Assembly: GCF_000735695.2 (NCBI RefSeq)
Contig: NZ_JASZ02000007.1
Location: 1-64,000, forward strand
Direction: 5' to 3'
Length of the DNA: 64,000 bases
Source of the DNA: Kaistella haifensis DSM 19056
Lineage (GTDB): Bacteria; Bacteroidota; Bacteroidia; Flavobacteriales; Weeksellaceae
Shown: positions 46,725 to 55,145 of the stretch, piece by piece
How the letters are laid out: every line of letters starts with the position of its first letter
Position numbering within the stretch: the stretch's first letter is position 1
The notes under the pieces: model-generated
Told to the model about the DNA's origin: nothing
What the model saw: only the letters and a program-made list of their open reading frames with translations
Databases searched by the model: none
Made by a program: the position numbers and the translations under genes

Positions 46725-47690
46725 ATGAACTGTAAACAATTTAACAGCATATCGTTGGAAGAAGTACTCCAAAATCTCGGACACCTTCCCACGAAACAAA
46801 ATGAAAAAGAAGCCTGGTATCTTAATCCTTTCGGAGCAGAAAACCACGCCTCTTTTAAGCTCGATAAAAGACAGAACCTCTGGTTTCTGCATTCGGAAGG
46901 AATTGGCGGAACCAATACCGATTTTATGCAAAAATATCTGAACGCTTCTGTAAAAGAGGTTTTGGAGTGGGCGGAGAAACAACATTTTTCTTCTTTTCAA
47001 TCGCAAAACAAAATCCAAGCTCCAAACCAAAACCCTAAACAAGAACCCTCAAATTATCAAATCAGGGAAATCAAAGAGCTTCAAAATGAAAGTTTAAAAA
47101 ATTATCTACATGAAAGAGGACTTTCGCACAATATCTATCCGTTAGTTAAAGAAGTGCATTTTAAAATGGAAGATAAAAGCTTTTATGCCATCGGCTTTGA
47201 AAATCTTTCCAAAGGCTGGGAACTGCGAAACCAATATTACAAAGGTGCAATTTTGAAAAAGGATATTTCCATTATCAGTTTGAAAGATAAAAGCGATTTT
47301 AAGAATCAAAACGAAAACAGGAAAGACAGAAAAAACGTTGCCGTTTTCGAGGGTTTTATTGATGCTTTGTCGTTTATCGAGTTGCGAAAATCCTATTCAG
47401 GAGATTTGTTGGTAATGAATTCCGTTGCTTTGCTAAACAAGACCAAAGAAAACTTGAAAAGCTATTCGGAAATCAATCTTTTTCTGGACAATGACAATGC
47501 AGGAAAGAAATGCAGAAATGAGATTTTGCAATCCTTTCACAACGCTAAAGATTTTTCGGAAATCTACCACAATCACAAAGATTTGAACGAATTTTTGATT
47601 GAACGAATCAAAAGAGAAACCGAAATCCGACATCAAAAAGAACAGGAAGAACAACAGCAGAATGTTCAGGGTTTTAGACGAAGAAGATAA
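46725..47690 (+). CDS. Toprim-domain primase of the mobile element
   Basis: The 321-residue protein has an N-terminal CHC2-like module (about 1-75: WYLNPFGAENHASFKL, SEGIGGTNTDFMQKY) that lacks the zinc-binding cysteines of bacterial DnaG. A Toprim domain (about 195-300) has the conserved Glu in AVFEGFIDALSF and the DxD-type LFLDNDNAGKKC. This matches small primase-like proteins of Bacteroidetes mobilizable elements. It likely works with the helicase at 45216 on the iteron-like array between them. The C-terminus is rich in Gln/Glu and basic residues (QGFRRRR). Confidence 0.85.
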   Translation: MNCKQFNSISLEEVLQNLGHLPTKQNEKEAWYLNPFGAENHASFKLDKRQNLWFLHSEGIGGTNTDFMQKYLNASVKEVLEWAEKQHFSSFQSQNKIQAPNQNPKQEPSNYQIREIKELQNESLKNYLHERGLSHNIYPLVKEVHFKMEDKSFYAIGFENLSKGWELRNQYYKGAILKKDISIISLKDKSDFKNQNENRKDRKNVAVFEGFIDALSFIELRKSYSGDLLVMNSVALLNKTKENLKSYSEINLFLDNDNAGKKCRNEILQSFHNAKDFSEIYHNHKDLNEFLIERIKRETEIRHQKEQEEQQQNVQGFRRRR

Positions 47691-47716
47691 AAAAAATCCC
47701 AACATACTAAGTTATT

Positions 47717-47859
47717 AAAAATAATGCAGGGTGTATATTTTTTTACCAACTGTATGCAAAAGTTAGGAGCGCATTCGCAACTTTGAAGGTCGTTACTCTC
47801 CCAACAAAGTTTCTTCTGCGCTCTGCGAGGCTTTTAACCTGTAAAAAATAATGCAGGGT
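47717..47859. other. Candidate origin of transfer (oriT) region upstream of the relaxase
   Basis: AAAAATAATGCAGGGT occurs at 47717-47732 and 47844-47859. Between the copies a large imperfect hairpin is nested: GAGCGCA (47767-47773) with TGCGCTC (47817-47823), a 6/6-nt internal loop, then ACTTTG (47780-47785) with CAAAGT (47805-47810). The site lies 70-210 bp upstream of the relaxase gene, where MobV-type oriT sequences are commonly found. No nick site can be assigned from sequence alone. Confidence 0.5.
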
Positions 47860-47928
47860 TCAGGAATTAAAACAAATGAAGCTGTATCATCATGCGAATA
47901 TACATTGATATAAATAATAAATACATAA

Positions 47929-49089
47929 ATGAAAACATCGATTAATTTCAAAGCGGTGCAATCCGATTCTGAAACTCATAATTTTAGGAAGAAAACTTTT
48001 GATTATGTCCGCAAAGATTTGACCAAAAACAACGAATCTTGGATTGAAGAAAAAATAGCAGACCGAATCCAAAAAATCGAAAATTACTGCAAAGAAAAAT
48101 CGGGCAGAAAATTACAGAAAAACGCAATGCCGATTCGGGAAGCAGTCGTTTTGATAAAAGAAAATACCACGATGCAAGACCTGCATAACTTGTCAAAAAG
48201 GTTGGAGGAAGAATTGGGAATCCGTATTTTCCAGATTGCCATTCATAAAGATGAGGGGCATTACGATAAAGACACCAATGAATGGAAGCCAAATCTTCAC
48301 GCTCATTTGGTCGCAGATTGGCAGGATTTGCAAACTGGAAAAACCTTAAAACATCAATCTTTTCATTATTCCAAAATGCAGGATTTAGCTGCGGAATGTT
48401 TAGAAATGGAAAGAGGTGTTTCAGGTTCATTAGCAAGATTGGAGACGGTAGAATTTAAAATCAAGAAAAAGGAAGAAGATTTGAAAATTTTGGAAGAACG
48501 ATACAGTCAAATGCAACAAGAGATGGAATCTAAAAAAGCAGAAGATTTGATTATAAAGGAAACTGATTTTTTGGGTTTTCAGAAAATAAAAACGGACAAA
48601 ACGATTGAAAACTACAAAAAGGCAATCAAAACTAATAATATCCTACTTCTAAAAAACAAAACAGAGCTGGACTCCAAAGAGAAACAGATAGCAGAACTCA
48701 ATAACAAGATTGAAAGTCTGAAAAAAGAAGTTTTATTTTTCAAAAGCAAAAACTCCACGCTTCTAACCAATGAAACCGTTTTTGCTGTTGAAAAGAAAAA
48801 ATACTTGGATTCTGTAGAGCATACACTTAAAAAAGCCATTTTGCAAGAAAGTATAAAAATCCCGAATCTGCAAAATCTAAATGACACTGAGCTAAAAGAT
48901 AAAATGTTTGAAATATTGGAAAAAACTTCAAAAGAAAACCAAATACCAGTTTCTGCTTTTGAGGAGATTTTCGAAGATAAAGAGAAAATTTTTCGTGTGT
49001 TCAATCTGATGCAATTCAGATATATGGAAGACGATCGAATAAAAAAAGTTGAGGACGATATAACAAAGAAGAGCGGATTGAGAAGGTAA
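47929..49089 (+). CDS. MobV-type relaxase (mobilization protein)
   Basis: The 386-residue protein should nick the element at oriT and lead the strand into a recipient cell. The MobV/Pre-type motifs are visible: HNFR at residues 17-20 (the His is the likely nucleophile by analogy with MobM), and IHKDEGH (106-111) followed by PNLHAHLV with His124 and His126 as metal ligands. The remainder (about 150-340) is a long charged coiled coil. It is the only mobility protein besides the integrase, with no coupling protein or type IV secretion gene, so transfer would depend on a helper element. Confidence 0.85.
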   Translation: MKTSINFKAVQSDSETHNFRKKTFDYVRKDLTKNNESWIEEKIADRIQKIENYCKEKSGRKLQKNAMPIREAVVLIKENTTMQDLHNLSKRLEEELGIRIFQIAIHKDEGHYDKDTNEWKPNLHAHLVADWQDLQTGKTLKHQSFHYSKMQDLAAECLEMERGVSGSLARLETVEFKIKKKEEDLKILEERYSQMQQEMESKKAEDLIIKETDFLGFQKIKTDKTIENYKKAIKTNNILLLKNKTELDSKEKQIAELNNKIESLKKEVLFFKSKNSTLLTNETVFAVEKKKYLDSVEHTLKKAILQESIKIPNLQNLNDTELKDKMFEILEKTSKENQIPVSAFEEIFEDKEKIFRVFNLMQFRYMEDDRIKKVEDDITKKSGLRR

Positions 49090-49157
49090 TTGAAAAATAA
49101 AATTAGTAATTTTGACTATTTTTATATAGAATATAATAAGGGGGTAGTTGTTTGTAT

Positions 49158-49925
49158 ATGAAATACTTAATTTTTATATTTTTTAGTATCATAACTTATG
49201 GGCAAAATATAGTTTCGGGGAATGTTTCATCGGAGAATGGCTTTATAATACAAAATGTATTAGTAATCAACATAAAAACAGGAAGTAAAACATATACTAA
49301 TAATGAAGGGAGCTTTAAAATTAAAGCCAATGTAAATGACGAGCTACGATTTATAATAGAAAATTATGAGAGAGGTTCAAAAGTTGTTAAAAATAATGAC
49401 TTCTTAAACTCCATATCTATTCAGCTTGTTAGAGTTCCTATTGAGATTCAAGAAGTAAAAGTAGTTGCTAAACCCACAGGGGATTTAGAAAAAGATTCTA
49501 AAAAATTTAGTGTTGATAAAAAAACAACAGAGTTAAATGTTGCAATGAACAAATATATGAAGGAAAAACTTACTGAAGTACTACCTAAAAATAGTATTCC
49601 ATCTTCCTTTGCACCTCCAAACTTATATGCTGGTCAAGTGAATTTACTAAGTATTTTAGGGTTCATTATTAATCCAAAAGAATCTTTAGGAATTAAAAAT
49701 GATAAAATATTAAATTTTAGTGAAACTAACGAATTTTATAAAAAAGTGAAAGAAAGCTTTTATGGAAAATACTATATAGATTATGGGCTTGATGAATTTG
49801 AATTTGAAGCATATATTATTTATTTAGATAAAAAATATAAACTAGCAGAAAGGTATTATAATAATTTTAATAAAGTTGAAATTGAAAGAGTATTAAAAAA
49901 TTCATTGAAAGAATTTGTTAAATAG
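49158..49925 (+). CDS. Secreted carboxypeptidase-regulatory-like protein (cargo, relative of host genes at 56526 and 57323)
   Basis: The protein of about 255 residues has a signal peptide (MKYLIFIFFSIITYGQ) and a beta-sandwich of the carboxypeptidase D regulatory type (about 18-85; SGNVSSENGFIIQNVLVINI, NNEGSFKIKA). A family-specific C-terminal part follows, with KPTGDLEKDSKKF, LTEVLPKNSIPSSFAPPN and AGQVNLLSILG. The same motifs occur in the host protein at 56526 (LTEVVPKLSTPSAFAQPN, AGQADLLKLA). Function is unknown. The start is ATG 49158; a TTG two codons earlier was not chosen. It is very AT-rich and lies between the relaxase and the peptide gene, so it is probably recent cargo. Confidence 0.8.
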   Translation: MKYLIFIFFSIITYGQNIVSGNVSSENGFIIQNVLVINIKTGSKTYTNNEGSFKIKANVNDELRFIIENYERGSKVVKNNDFLNSISIQLVRVPIEIQEVKVVAKPTGDLEKDSKKFSVDKKTTELNVAMNKYMKEKLTEVLPKNSIPSSFAPPNLYAGQVNLLSILGFIINPKESLGIKNDKILNFSETNEFYKKVKESFYGKYYIDYGLDEFEFEAYIIYLDKKYKLAERYYNNFNKVEIERVLKNSLKEFVK

Positions 49926-50008
49926 GACAATCAGAGACCTTATTTTAAAAGTGAAACTGATAGTATATATGTCTTTTATGAATTTATATGTGCTAATAAA
50001 AAATATTT

Positions 50009-50047
50009 TTTGCAGTATTAAATTATTTTCATACTTTAGCAAAGTAT
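50009..50047 (+). promoter_or_regulatory. Promoter of the double-glycine peptide gene, with an inverted repeat
   Basis: TTTG (50009-50012), exactly 19 nt, TACTTTAG (50032-50039): a near match to the Bacteroidetes promoter. Overlapping and following the -7 box is the inverted repeat ATACTTT-AGC-AAAGTAT (50031-50047), a possible operator. Confidence 0.6.
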
Positions 50048-50070
50048 AACAAAATAAAAATATTTATTCT

Positions 50071-50253
50071 ATGAAAAATTTACAAGATTTACAAAACAAA
50101 GGAACAAAACTGTCTAAATCAAAAATGAGAAAAATTGGTGGTGGCTTATTTGGTATTTTCTGTATAACAGGTATTCTTGATGGAATTCCAGGAAATACAC
50201 ACTTTAGTTGGGGTTCTTGTCCAAAATCAGTTCAACCAATGGGACAAAATTAA
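50071..50253 (+). CDS. Double-glycine leader peptide with two cysteines (bacteriocin-like)
   Basis: The 60-residue peptide has a leader (residues 1-24/25) with the pattern LSKSKMRKIGGG, the kind cut by C39-peptidase exporters after the Gly pair. The predicted mature part is 35-36 residues, hydrophobic and Gly-rich (GGLFGIFCITGILDGIPG...), with Cys31 and Cys50 that could form one disulfide. Its own promoter precedes it and a terminator follows at 50272. The C39 exporter, an adaptor and a VKOR-thioredoxin protein lie just downstream. It could be a bacteriocin or a signalling peptide; killing activity is not shown by sequence. Confidence 0.82.
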   Translation: MKNLQDLQNKGTKLSKSKMRKIGGGLFGIFCITGILDGIPGNTHFSWGSCPKSVQPMGQN

Positions 50254-50271
50254 GATTGGTGAAAATCTAAT

Positions 50272-50295
50272 AATATGCCCTTAATTGGGCATATT
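50272..50295 (+). terminator. Intrinsic terminator between the peptide gene and the export operon
   Basis: AATATGCCC (50272-50280) pairs with GGGCATATT (50287-50295), followed by a run of T. It would let the peptide be made in excess over the export genes. Confidence 0.8.
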
Positions 50296-50312
50296 TTTTT
50301 TATACTATTAGC

Positions 50313-51368
50313 ATGAAGAAATACCTTATTATAATTTGTAGTTTTTTTTACATAATATTCAGCTCTCAAGTTGTTATTAATAGTAAAAACAAACAACCTA
50401 TATCAAATGTTGCTACTTTATCAAAAAATGGACAGATTCTTGGAGTATCTGATAAGGATGGAAAAATAACTATTTCTACCAAAGAAAATGAGTATAGAGT
50501 ATTAGACTCCGATACCATTGAATTAACTCATACAAATTTTGAAACACAGAGAATGATTTGGAAAAAATTCAAAAGCCAAGCTACATTTTCATTAAATCCT
50601 GTTGAGAATATTGAAGAAGTAGTGGTTTATGCTCAAAATCCTAATTATCTCGTTCTTAGAGCTTATTTTATTTCATACCAACTAATAGATGATACTCCTC
50701 AATCTTTTTCTGATGGCATTATTGAATACTATATTTCATTATCAAAAAATAAAATAATCAATTATAATATTCTTGAAACTCGAATTTATAAAAACACTGC
50801 ATTTATCTATGATTTTTACAAAAAAATGGGTAATACAACATTAAGCATGGGTTCACAAATTCTACCATTTAGTTTTAACGAAGAAGTGCTTTTGAATCGT
50901 TGGAATGATTTTAACATAACTCAAAACGATGAAATAAAATTAAAAGATAAAATCATAGGTAACATTGAAAAAAATAATAACAGTTCAAATATTTTCATTG
51001 AATACTATACCCCTTCAAGAATTCGAGAACAGTCTTTGTTAGGAATGTCCTCTAAAGTTGTAAATTATAACATTTCAGAAAGTTTTTATTCTGATGACCC
51101 ATCAATCAAAAACATTCAAACTATCTCAAAATACTATAAAAGTTTTATTACACAGAAAAAAAATAGTTTTAAATATGAATTGATTCAAAATGTTCAGATT
51201 TTGGGAAGGAAATTTTTATCAAAAAACGATTTTGAAAAGCTTAAAACAAATCTCAATCATTCTGAGAAAACAAAATATATAAATAATTATTGGGAACAAG
51301 AAGAGTTAATGAAAATACCATTATCTATAAAAAATCTTTTAAATAATAAACTTGAAATGGTAAAATAA
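50313..51368 (+). CDS. Exported protein with carboxypeptidase-regulatory-like N-domain, peptide operon
   Basis: The 351-residue product has a signal peptide (MKKYLIIICSFFYIIFSSQ) and a small beta-sandwich (about 20-90; NSKNKQPISNVATLS, GVSDKDGKITIST). A long C-terminal region (about 100-351), rich in Tyr, Asn and Lys, has no motif that I recognise. It is the first gene of a four-gene operon with the VKOR fusion, exporter and adaptor; the next gene starts 27 bp later. It could serve as an envelope partner of the export machinery or as an immunity factor, but both are guesses from position. It is strongly AT-rich. Confidence 0.75.
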   Translation: MKKYLIIICSFFYIIFSSQVVINSKNKQPISNVATLSKNGQILGVSDKDGKITISTKENEYRVLDSDTIELTHTNFETQRMIWKKFKSQATFSLNPVENIEEVVVYAQNPNYLVLRAYFISYQLIDDTPQSFSDGIIEYYISLSKNKIINYNILETRIYKNTAFIYDFYKKMGNTTLSMGSQILPFSFNEEVLLNRWNDFNITQNDEIKLKDKIIGNIEKNNNSSNIFIEYYTPSRIREQSLLGMSSKVVNYNISESFYSDDPSIKNIQTISKYYKSFITQKKNSFKYELIQNVQILGRKFLSKNDFEKLKTNLNHSEKTKYINNYWEQEELMKIPLSIKNLLNNKLEMVK

Positions 51369-51395
51369 ATTACCTAAATGTAAACTAAGACATTT

Positions 51396-52940
51396 ATGAC
51401 AGAATTTTTACTAAATGAGCTTATTCGTTTAAATGGCTATATAGTTAATGGAAAACGATTTAATGAATATTTTTTATCTCATCCTGATTATCCTAGTTTG
51501 TCAGCCATTGAAAATACTTTTGATACCTTTCATATAGAAAATGTCATATCCAAATTTGAAAATGAGCATTTTGAAGATTTGCCTGAAGTATTTATTTCTT
51601 CATTGAAGAACCATTTTTCTGATTTGGTTTTAATAATAAAAAAAGATTCAGAGGTACTTGTAATTGATAAGCAAAATAAATCATTTACATTTGGTTTTGA
51701 TGAATTTTTAAAACAATGGACAGGAATAGTAGTAGCTATTGAAAAGAAAGAAGAACCTACCCATATTGATACACCATCTGATAAAAATCAATTCAAGCAA
51801 TCGCTTAAATTTATCGCATTGGGGATTATTGGTCTTATCTTGGGTTATTCTTTGTGGAAATTCAGTATTTCAGAAGTTGCCTATATTGTAATATCCCTTG
51901 TAGGGCTATATTATTGTTTTGAGATTTACAAAAATAAGCATGGCGAAAAATCCATTATTGTAGATAAAATCTGCAATGATGAAAAAGAGGAAAGCTCATG
52001 CCAACAACTCATGCAATCAGACCAAATAAGCATTTTTGGATTAAAGCTCTCTGATATTGCCTTGTTTTACCTTCTTACAACAAACATTCTGGGGTTATTC
52101 ATTAATACTACTCAATTTCTAATCATCATATTATCTGTTGTAAACTTCCCTGTAATAGCTTATTCCTTATACATTCAGCTAGTTAAAGAGAAAAAGCTAT
52201 GTAAAGTATGCCTGATATTAATTTTTATTCTACTTATTCAGTCAGGAATAAGTTTGTTTTATTTTAATTATTCTTTTTCGGTAGAGGTTTTGATATTGGG
52301 TGCTATATATTTTCTTTCAATCCTTCCTTTATACATTTTTATTAACAAAACAATTGATGAAAAGAACAAACTGAAAAATGAAAATACCATCAATCTCAGA
52401 TTTAAAAGGAATTATGATATTTTTAAAAGAGAATTACTTACAACATCAAAAATTGGATTTGAGTATCAAAACTTATTCTTTTTAGGAAATAAGGATGCAA
52501 AAGTTCATTTTACACTTATCTCCAATCTTGAATGTAAATTTTGTGGAGAGGCACATAAGATTCTAAAAAAGCTCTATTTAGAAAATGGAAATGATAAATC
52601 TTTTCAAATCAGATTTAATTATTCTGATGAAAAAATGTCTATTCAAATTGAGAACATCTTTAAAACATTGCTTCATTTATATTCATCAACTGAAAAGCAA
52701 TTTTTAGAAGCATTGGATTTTTGGTATAAAGAAAGAAATTATAATGCTTTTATAAAGAAATTTGGGTTATATAATAATCAAAGTATAGACCTCATTCAGA
52801 AAATAAGGAATGAGAACTTGAACAAAGGACTTAATTTTACTCCAGCTTTTTTAGTTAATGGATTTATATTTCCTGAAAAATATGAGAAAGAAGATATTTT
52901 GTATTTCGCACAGGATTTAGTAGATGATGAAGAAATTTAA
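51396..52940 (+). CDS. VKOR-thioredoxin fusion, disulfide-forming enzyme of the peptide operon
   Basis: This 514-residue protein likely introduces disulfides in exported protein or peptide. An N-terminal domain (about 1-130) resembles a C39 peptidase fold without a catalytic Cys. A VKOR membrane domain follows with four to five helices (about 137-330), a loop Cys pair (Cys193, Cys202) and the active CKVC (269-272). A thioredoxin-like domain (about 350-514) carries CKFC (380-383) and the cis-Pro region NFTPAFLVNG. Electron flow Trx domain to VKOR to quinone is the known logic of such fusions. The nearby peptide has two cysteines, making it the obvious substrate (inference). The exporter gene begins 3 bp later. 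Confidence 0.87.
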   Translation: MTEFLLNELIRLNGYIVNGKRFNEYFLSHPDYPSLSAIENTFDTFHIENVISKFENEHFEDLPEVFISSLKNHFSDLVLIIKKDSEVLVIDKQNKSFTFGFDEFLKQWTGIVVAIEKKEEPTHIDTPSDKNQFKQSLKFIALGIIGLILGYSLWKFSISEVAYIVISLVGLYYCFEIYKNKHGEKSIIVDKICNDEKEESSCQQLMQSDQISIFGLKLSDIALFYLLTTNILGLFINTTQFLIIILSVVNFPVIAYSLYIQLVKEKKLCKVCLILIFILLIQSGISLFYFNYSFSVEVLILGAIYFLSILPLYIFINKTIDEKNKLKNENTINLRFKRNYDIFKRELLTTSKIGFEYQNLFFLGNKDAKVHFTLISNLECKFCGEAHKILKKLYLENGNDKSFQIRFNYSDEKMSIQIENIFKTLLHLYSSTEKQFLEALDFWYKERNYNAFIKKFGLYNNQSIDLIQKIRNENLNKGLNFTPAFLVNGFIFPEKYEKEDILYFAQDLVDDEEI

Positions 52941-52943
52941 AAA

Positions 52944-55145
52944 ATGAAATCAAAAAATTTCCCTTTCTATAAACAACCTGATGCTAAAGATTGTGGGCCT
53001 AGTTGCTTACGAATTATCTGTAAACACTATGGTAAAACAGTACCCTTACAACATATAAGAAAATTAGCTGAAACCACAAGGGAAGGCAGTAATTTATCAG
53101 GATTGAGCGAAGCTGCTGAAAGTTTAGGCTTTGATACTCTTGGAATGAAAATCAATTTTGAGGTATTAAAAAATGATACTCCACTACCATGTATTGTACA
53201 TTGGAAAAAAGTACATTATGTGGTTGTTTATGAAATTGATAACAAAGATAATACTGTTTATGTTTCAGACCCTGCTTATGGTTTAATATCTTATTCTAAA
53301 GAAGATTTTATCAAATCTTGGATTGGAGAAGAAGCAGACGAAACTACTGAAGAAGGTATTATTTTGGCTTTGGAAGCCACGCCAAAATTCTTTCAAACCA
53401 AATTTAAAGATAGTGAAAATAAAGCCAGTATTTCATTTCTTTTAAAATACCTGATAAAATATAAAAGGCTCGTAATACAGCTAATTATTGGGCTTTTGAT
53501 AGGAAGTTTATTAACCCTAGTATTTCCATTTCTTACTCAAAGTATTGTAGATATTGGAATAAAAAGTCAGGATTTAAACATTATATATCTTATTCTTTTA
53601 GCACAAGTAATGTTATTTATAGGAAAGATGGGTTTTGATATAGTGAGAAGCTGGATTTTACTGCATCTTTCTACAAGAATTAATATATCCATCGTTTCAG
53701 ATTTTTTCATTAAACTGATGAAACTTCCCATTAGTTGCTTTGATACGAGAATGACAGGAGATATATTACAAAGAATAGACGACCATCATAGAATTGAGCA
53801 GTTATTAACCAATACTTCTCTGAATATTTTGTTTTCATTGGTTAATCTTGTTGTTTTTAGTGCTGTACTGTTTTTCTACGACTACAGACTATTTCTTGTA
53901 TTTCTTTTAGGAGCTGTTCTGTATATGGCTTGGGTTTTATTCTTTTTCAAAAAGAGGAAACTATTAGATTATGAGAAATTTGGTCAGATGTCTCAGGAGA
54001 GAAGCAAAGTAATAGAGCTGATTAATGGAATGCAGGACATCAAACTGCATAATGCTGAAAGGAAAAAAAGATGGGCTTGGGAATCCATACAGTTGGAACT
54101 GTTCAAAATTAAAATAAAGTCTCTTTCTTTAGAACAATGGCAGTCTGTGGGTGGAAATTTTATCAATCAAATGAAAGATGTTTTTGTGAGCTTTCTTTCT
54201 GCTAAATTGGTTTTAAGTGGTAATCTTACTTTAGGGATGATGCTTTCTGTTCAGTATATCATTGGGCAGTTAAACAGCCCTCTGTTACAGCTAATTGAAT
54301 TTATTAAGCAATCACAGGATGCCAAAATATCTTTAGAGCGATTGGGAGAAATCCATGATAAAGAAGACGAGGAAAACAAAGATGAGCAATATACTACTGA
54401 AATTCCTAAAAAAGACATTCAAATAAAAGATGTTTCTTTCAGATATATAGGTTCAGAGGATTTTATTTTTGAAAATCTTAATCTGAATATTCCTTATCAA
54501 AAAACTACTGCTATTGTTGGTGCAAGTGGGAGTGGGAAAACTACATTACTGAAATTGTTACTGAAATTCTATGAACCTGTTAATGGAGAAATAAAAATAG
54601 GAAATACCAATATCAATACAATTTCTCCAAAATTCTGGAGGGAACATTGTGGCGTAGTGATGCAGGAGGGTTATGTTTTTAATGATACCATTGCTGAAAA
54701 TATTGTAGTTGGCGATGATAATATAGATGAAGAGAAATTAAAAAAATCAATTGAAATAGCTAATATTAAAGATTTTGTTGATGGTTTACCCCTCCATCAA
54801 AATACACAAATTGGAAATGAAGGTATAGGAATGAGTGGAGGACAAAAGCAAAGATTGTTTATTGCAAGGGCTGTATATAAATCCCCTGAATATATCTTTT
54901 TTGATGAAGCTACAAGCTCTTTAGATGCCAAAAATGAAAGAGTTATCATGCAAAATCTAAAACAATTTTTTGAAGGTAAAACAGCCATTGTAATTGCTCA
55001 TAGATTATCTACTGTTAAAAATGCAGATAAAATTATTGTGTTGGATAAAGGAAAAGTAGTGGAAGAAGGTACACATAATGAATTAGTAACAATGCAAGGA
55101 GAATATTATCGTTTAATTAAAGACCAGTTAGAACTTGGAAACTAA
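52944..55145 (+). CDS. C39-peptidase ABC exporter (bacteriocin-type)
   Basis: The 733-residue inner-membrane protein cleaves double-glycine leaders and exports the peptide. The N-terminal C39 domain has Gln11, Cys17 (KDCGPSCL), His91 (HWKKVHYVVVY) and Asp109 (VSDPAYG). Six transmembrane segments lie at about 165-450. The ATPase (about 490-730) has Walker A GASGSGKTTLL, signature GMSGGQKQRL, Walker B YIFFDEATSSLD and the switch His in VIAHRLST. All key residues are present, so it should be active. It lies in the same operon as the VKOR fusion and overlaps the adaptor gene by 11 nt. The leader peptide at 50071 is its probable substrate. Confidence 0.95.
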   Translation: MKSKNFPFYKQPDAKDCGPSCLRIICKHYGKTVPLQHIRKLAETTREGSNLSGLSEAAESLGFDTLGMKINFEVLKNDTPLPCIVHWKKVHYVVVYEIDNKDNTVYVSDPAYGLISYSKEDFIKSWIGEEADETTEEGIILALEATPKFFQTKFKDSENKASISFLLKYLIKYKRLVIQLIIGLLIGSLLTLVFPFLTQSIVDIGIKSQDLNIIYLILLAQVMLFIGKMGFDIVRSWILLHLSTRINISIVSDFFIKLMKLPISCFDTRMTGDILQRIDDHHRIEQLLTNTSLNILFSLVNLVVFSAVLFFYDYRLFLVFLLGAVLYMAWVLFFFKKRKLLDYEKFGQMSQERSKVIELINGMQDIKLHNAERKKRWAWESIQLELFKIKIKSLSLEQWQSVGGNFINQMKDVFVSFLSAKLVLSGNLTLGMMLSVQYIIGQLNSPLLQLIEFIKQSQDAKISLERLGEIHDKEDEENKDEQYTTEIPKKDIQIKDVSFRYIGSEDFIFENLNLNIPYQKTTAIVGASGSGKTTLLKLLLKFYEPVNGEIKIGNTNINTISPKFWREHCGVVMQEGYVFNDTIAENIVVGDDNIDEEKLKKSIEIANIKDFVDGLPLHQNTQIGNEGIGMSGGQKQRLFIARAVYKSPEYIFFDEATSSLDAKNERVIMQNLKQFFEGKTAIVIAHRLSTVKNADKIIVLDKGKVVEEGTHNELVTMQGEYYRLIKDQLELGN

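Noticed and set aside
47984-48436. 150-residue minus-strand frame over the relaxase gene
   Set aside because: The plus strand encodes the MobV motifs here; the antisense frame has no domain features.
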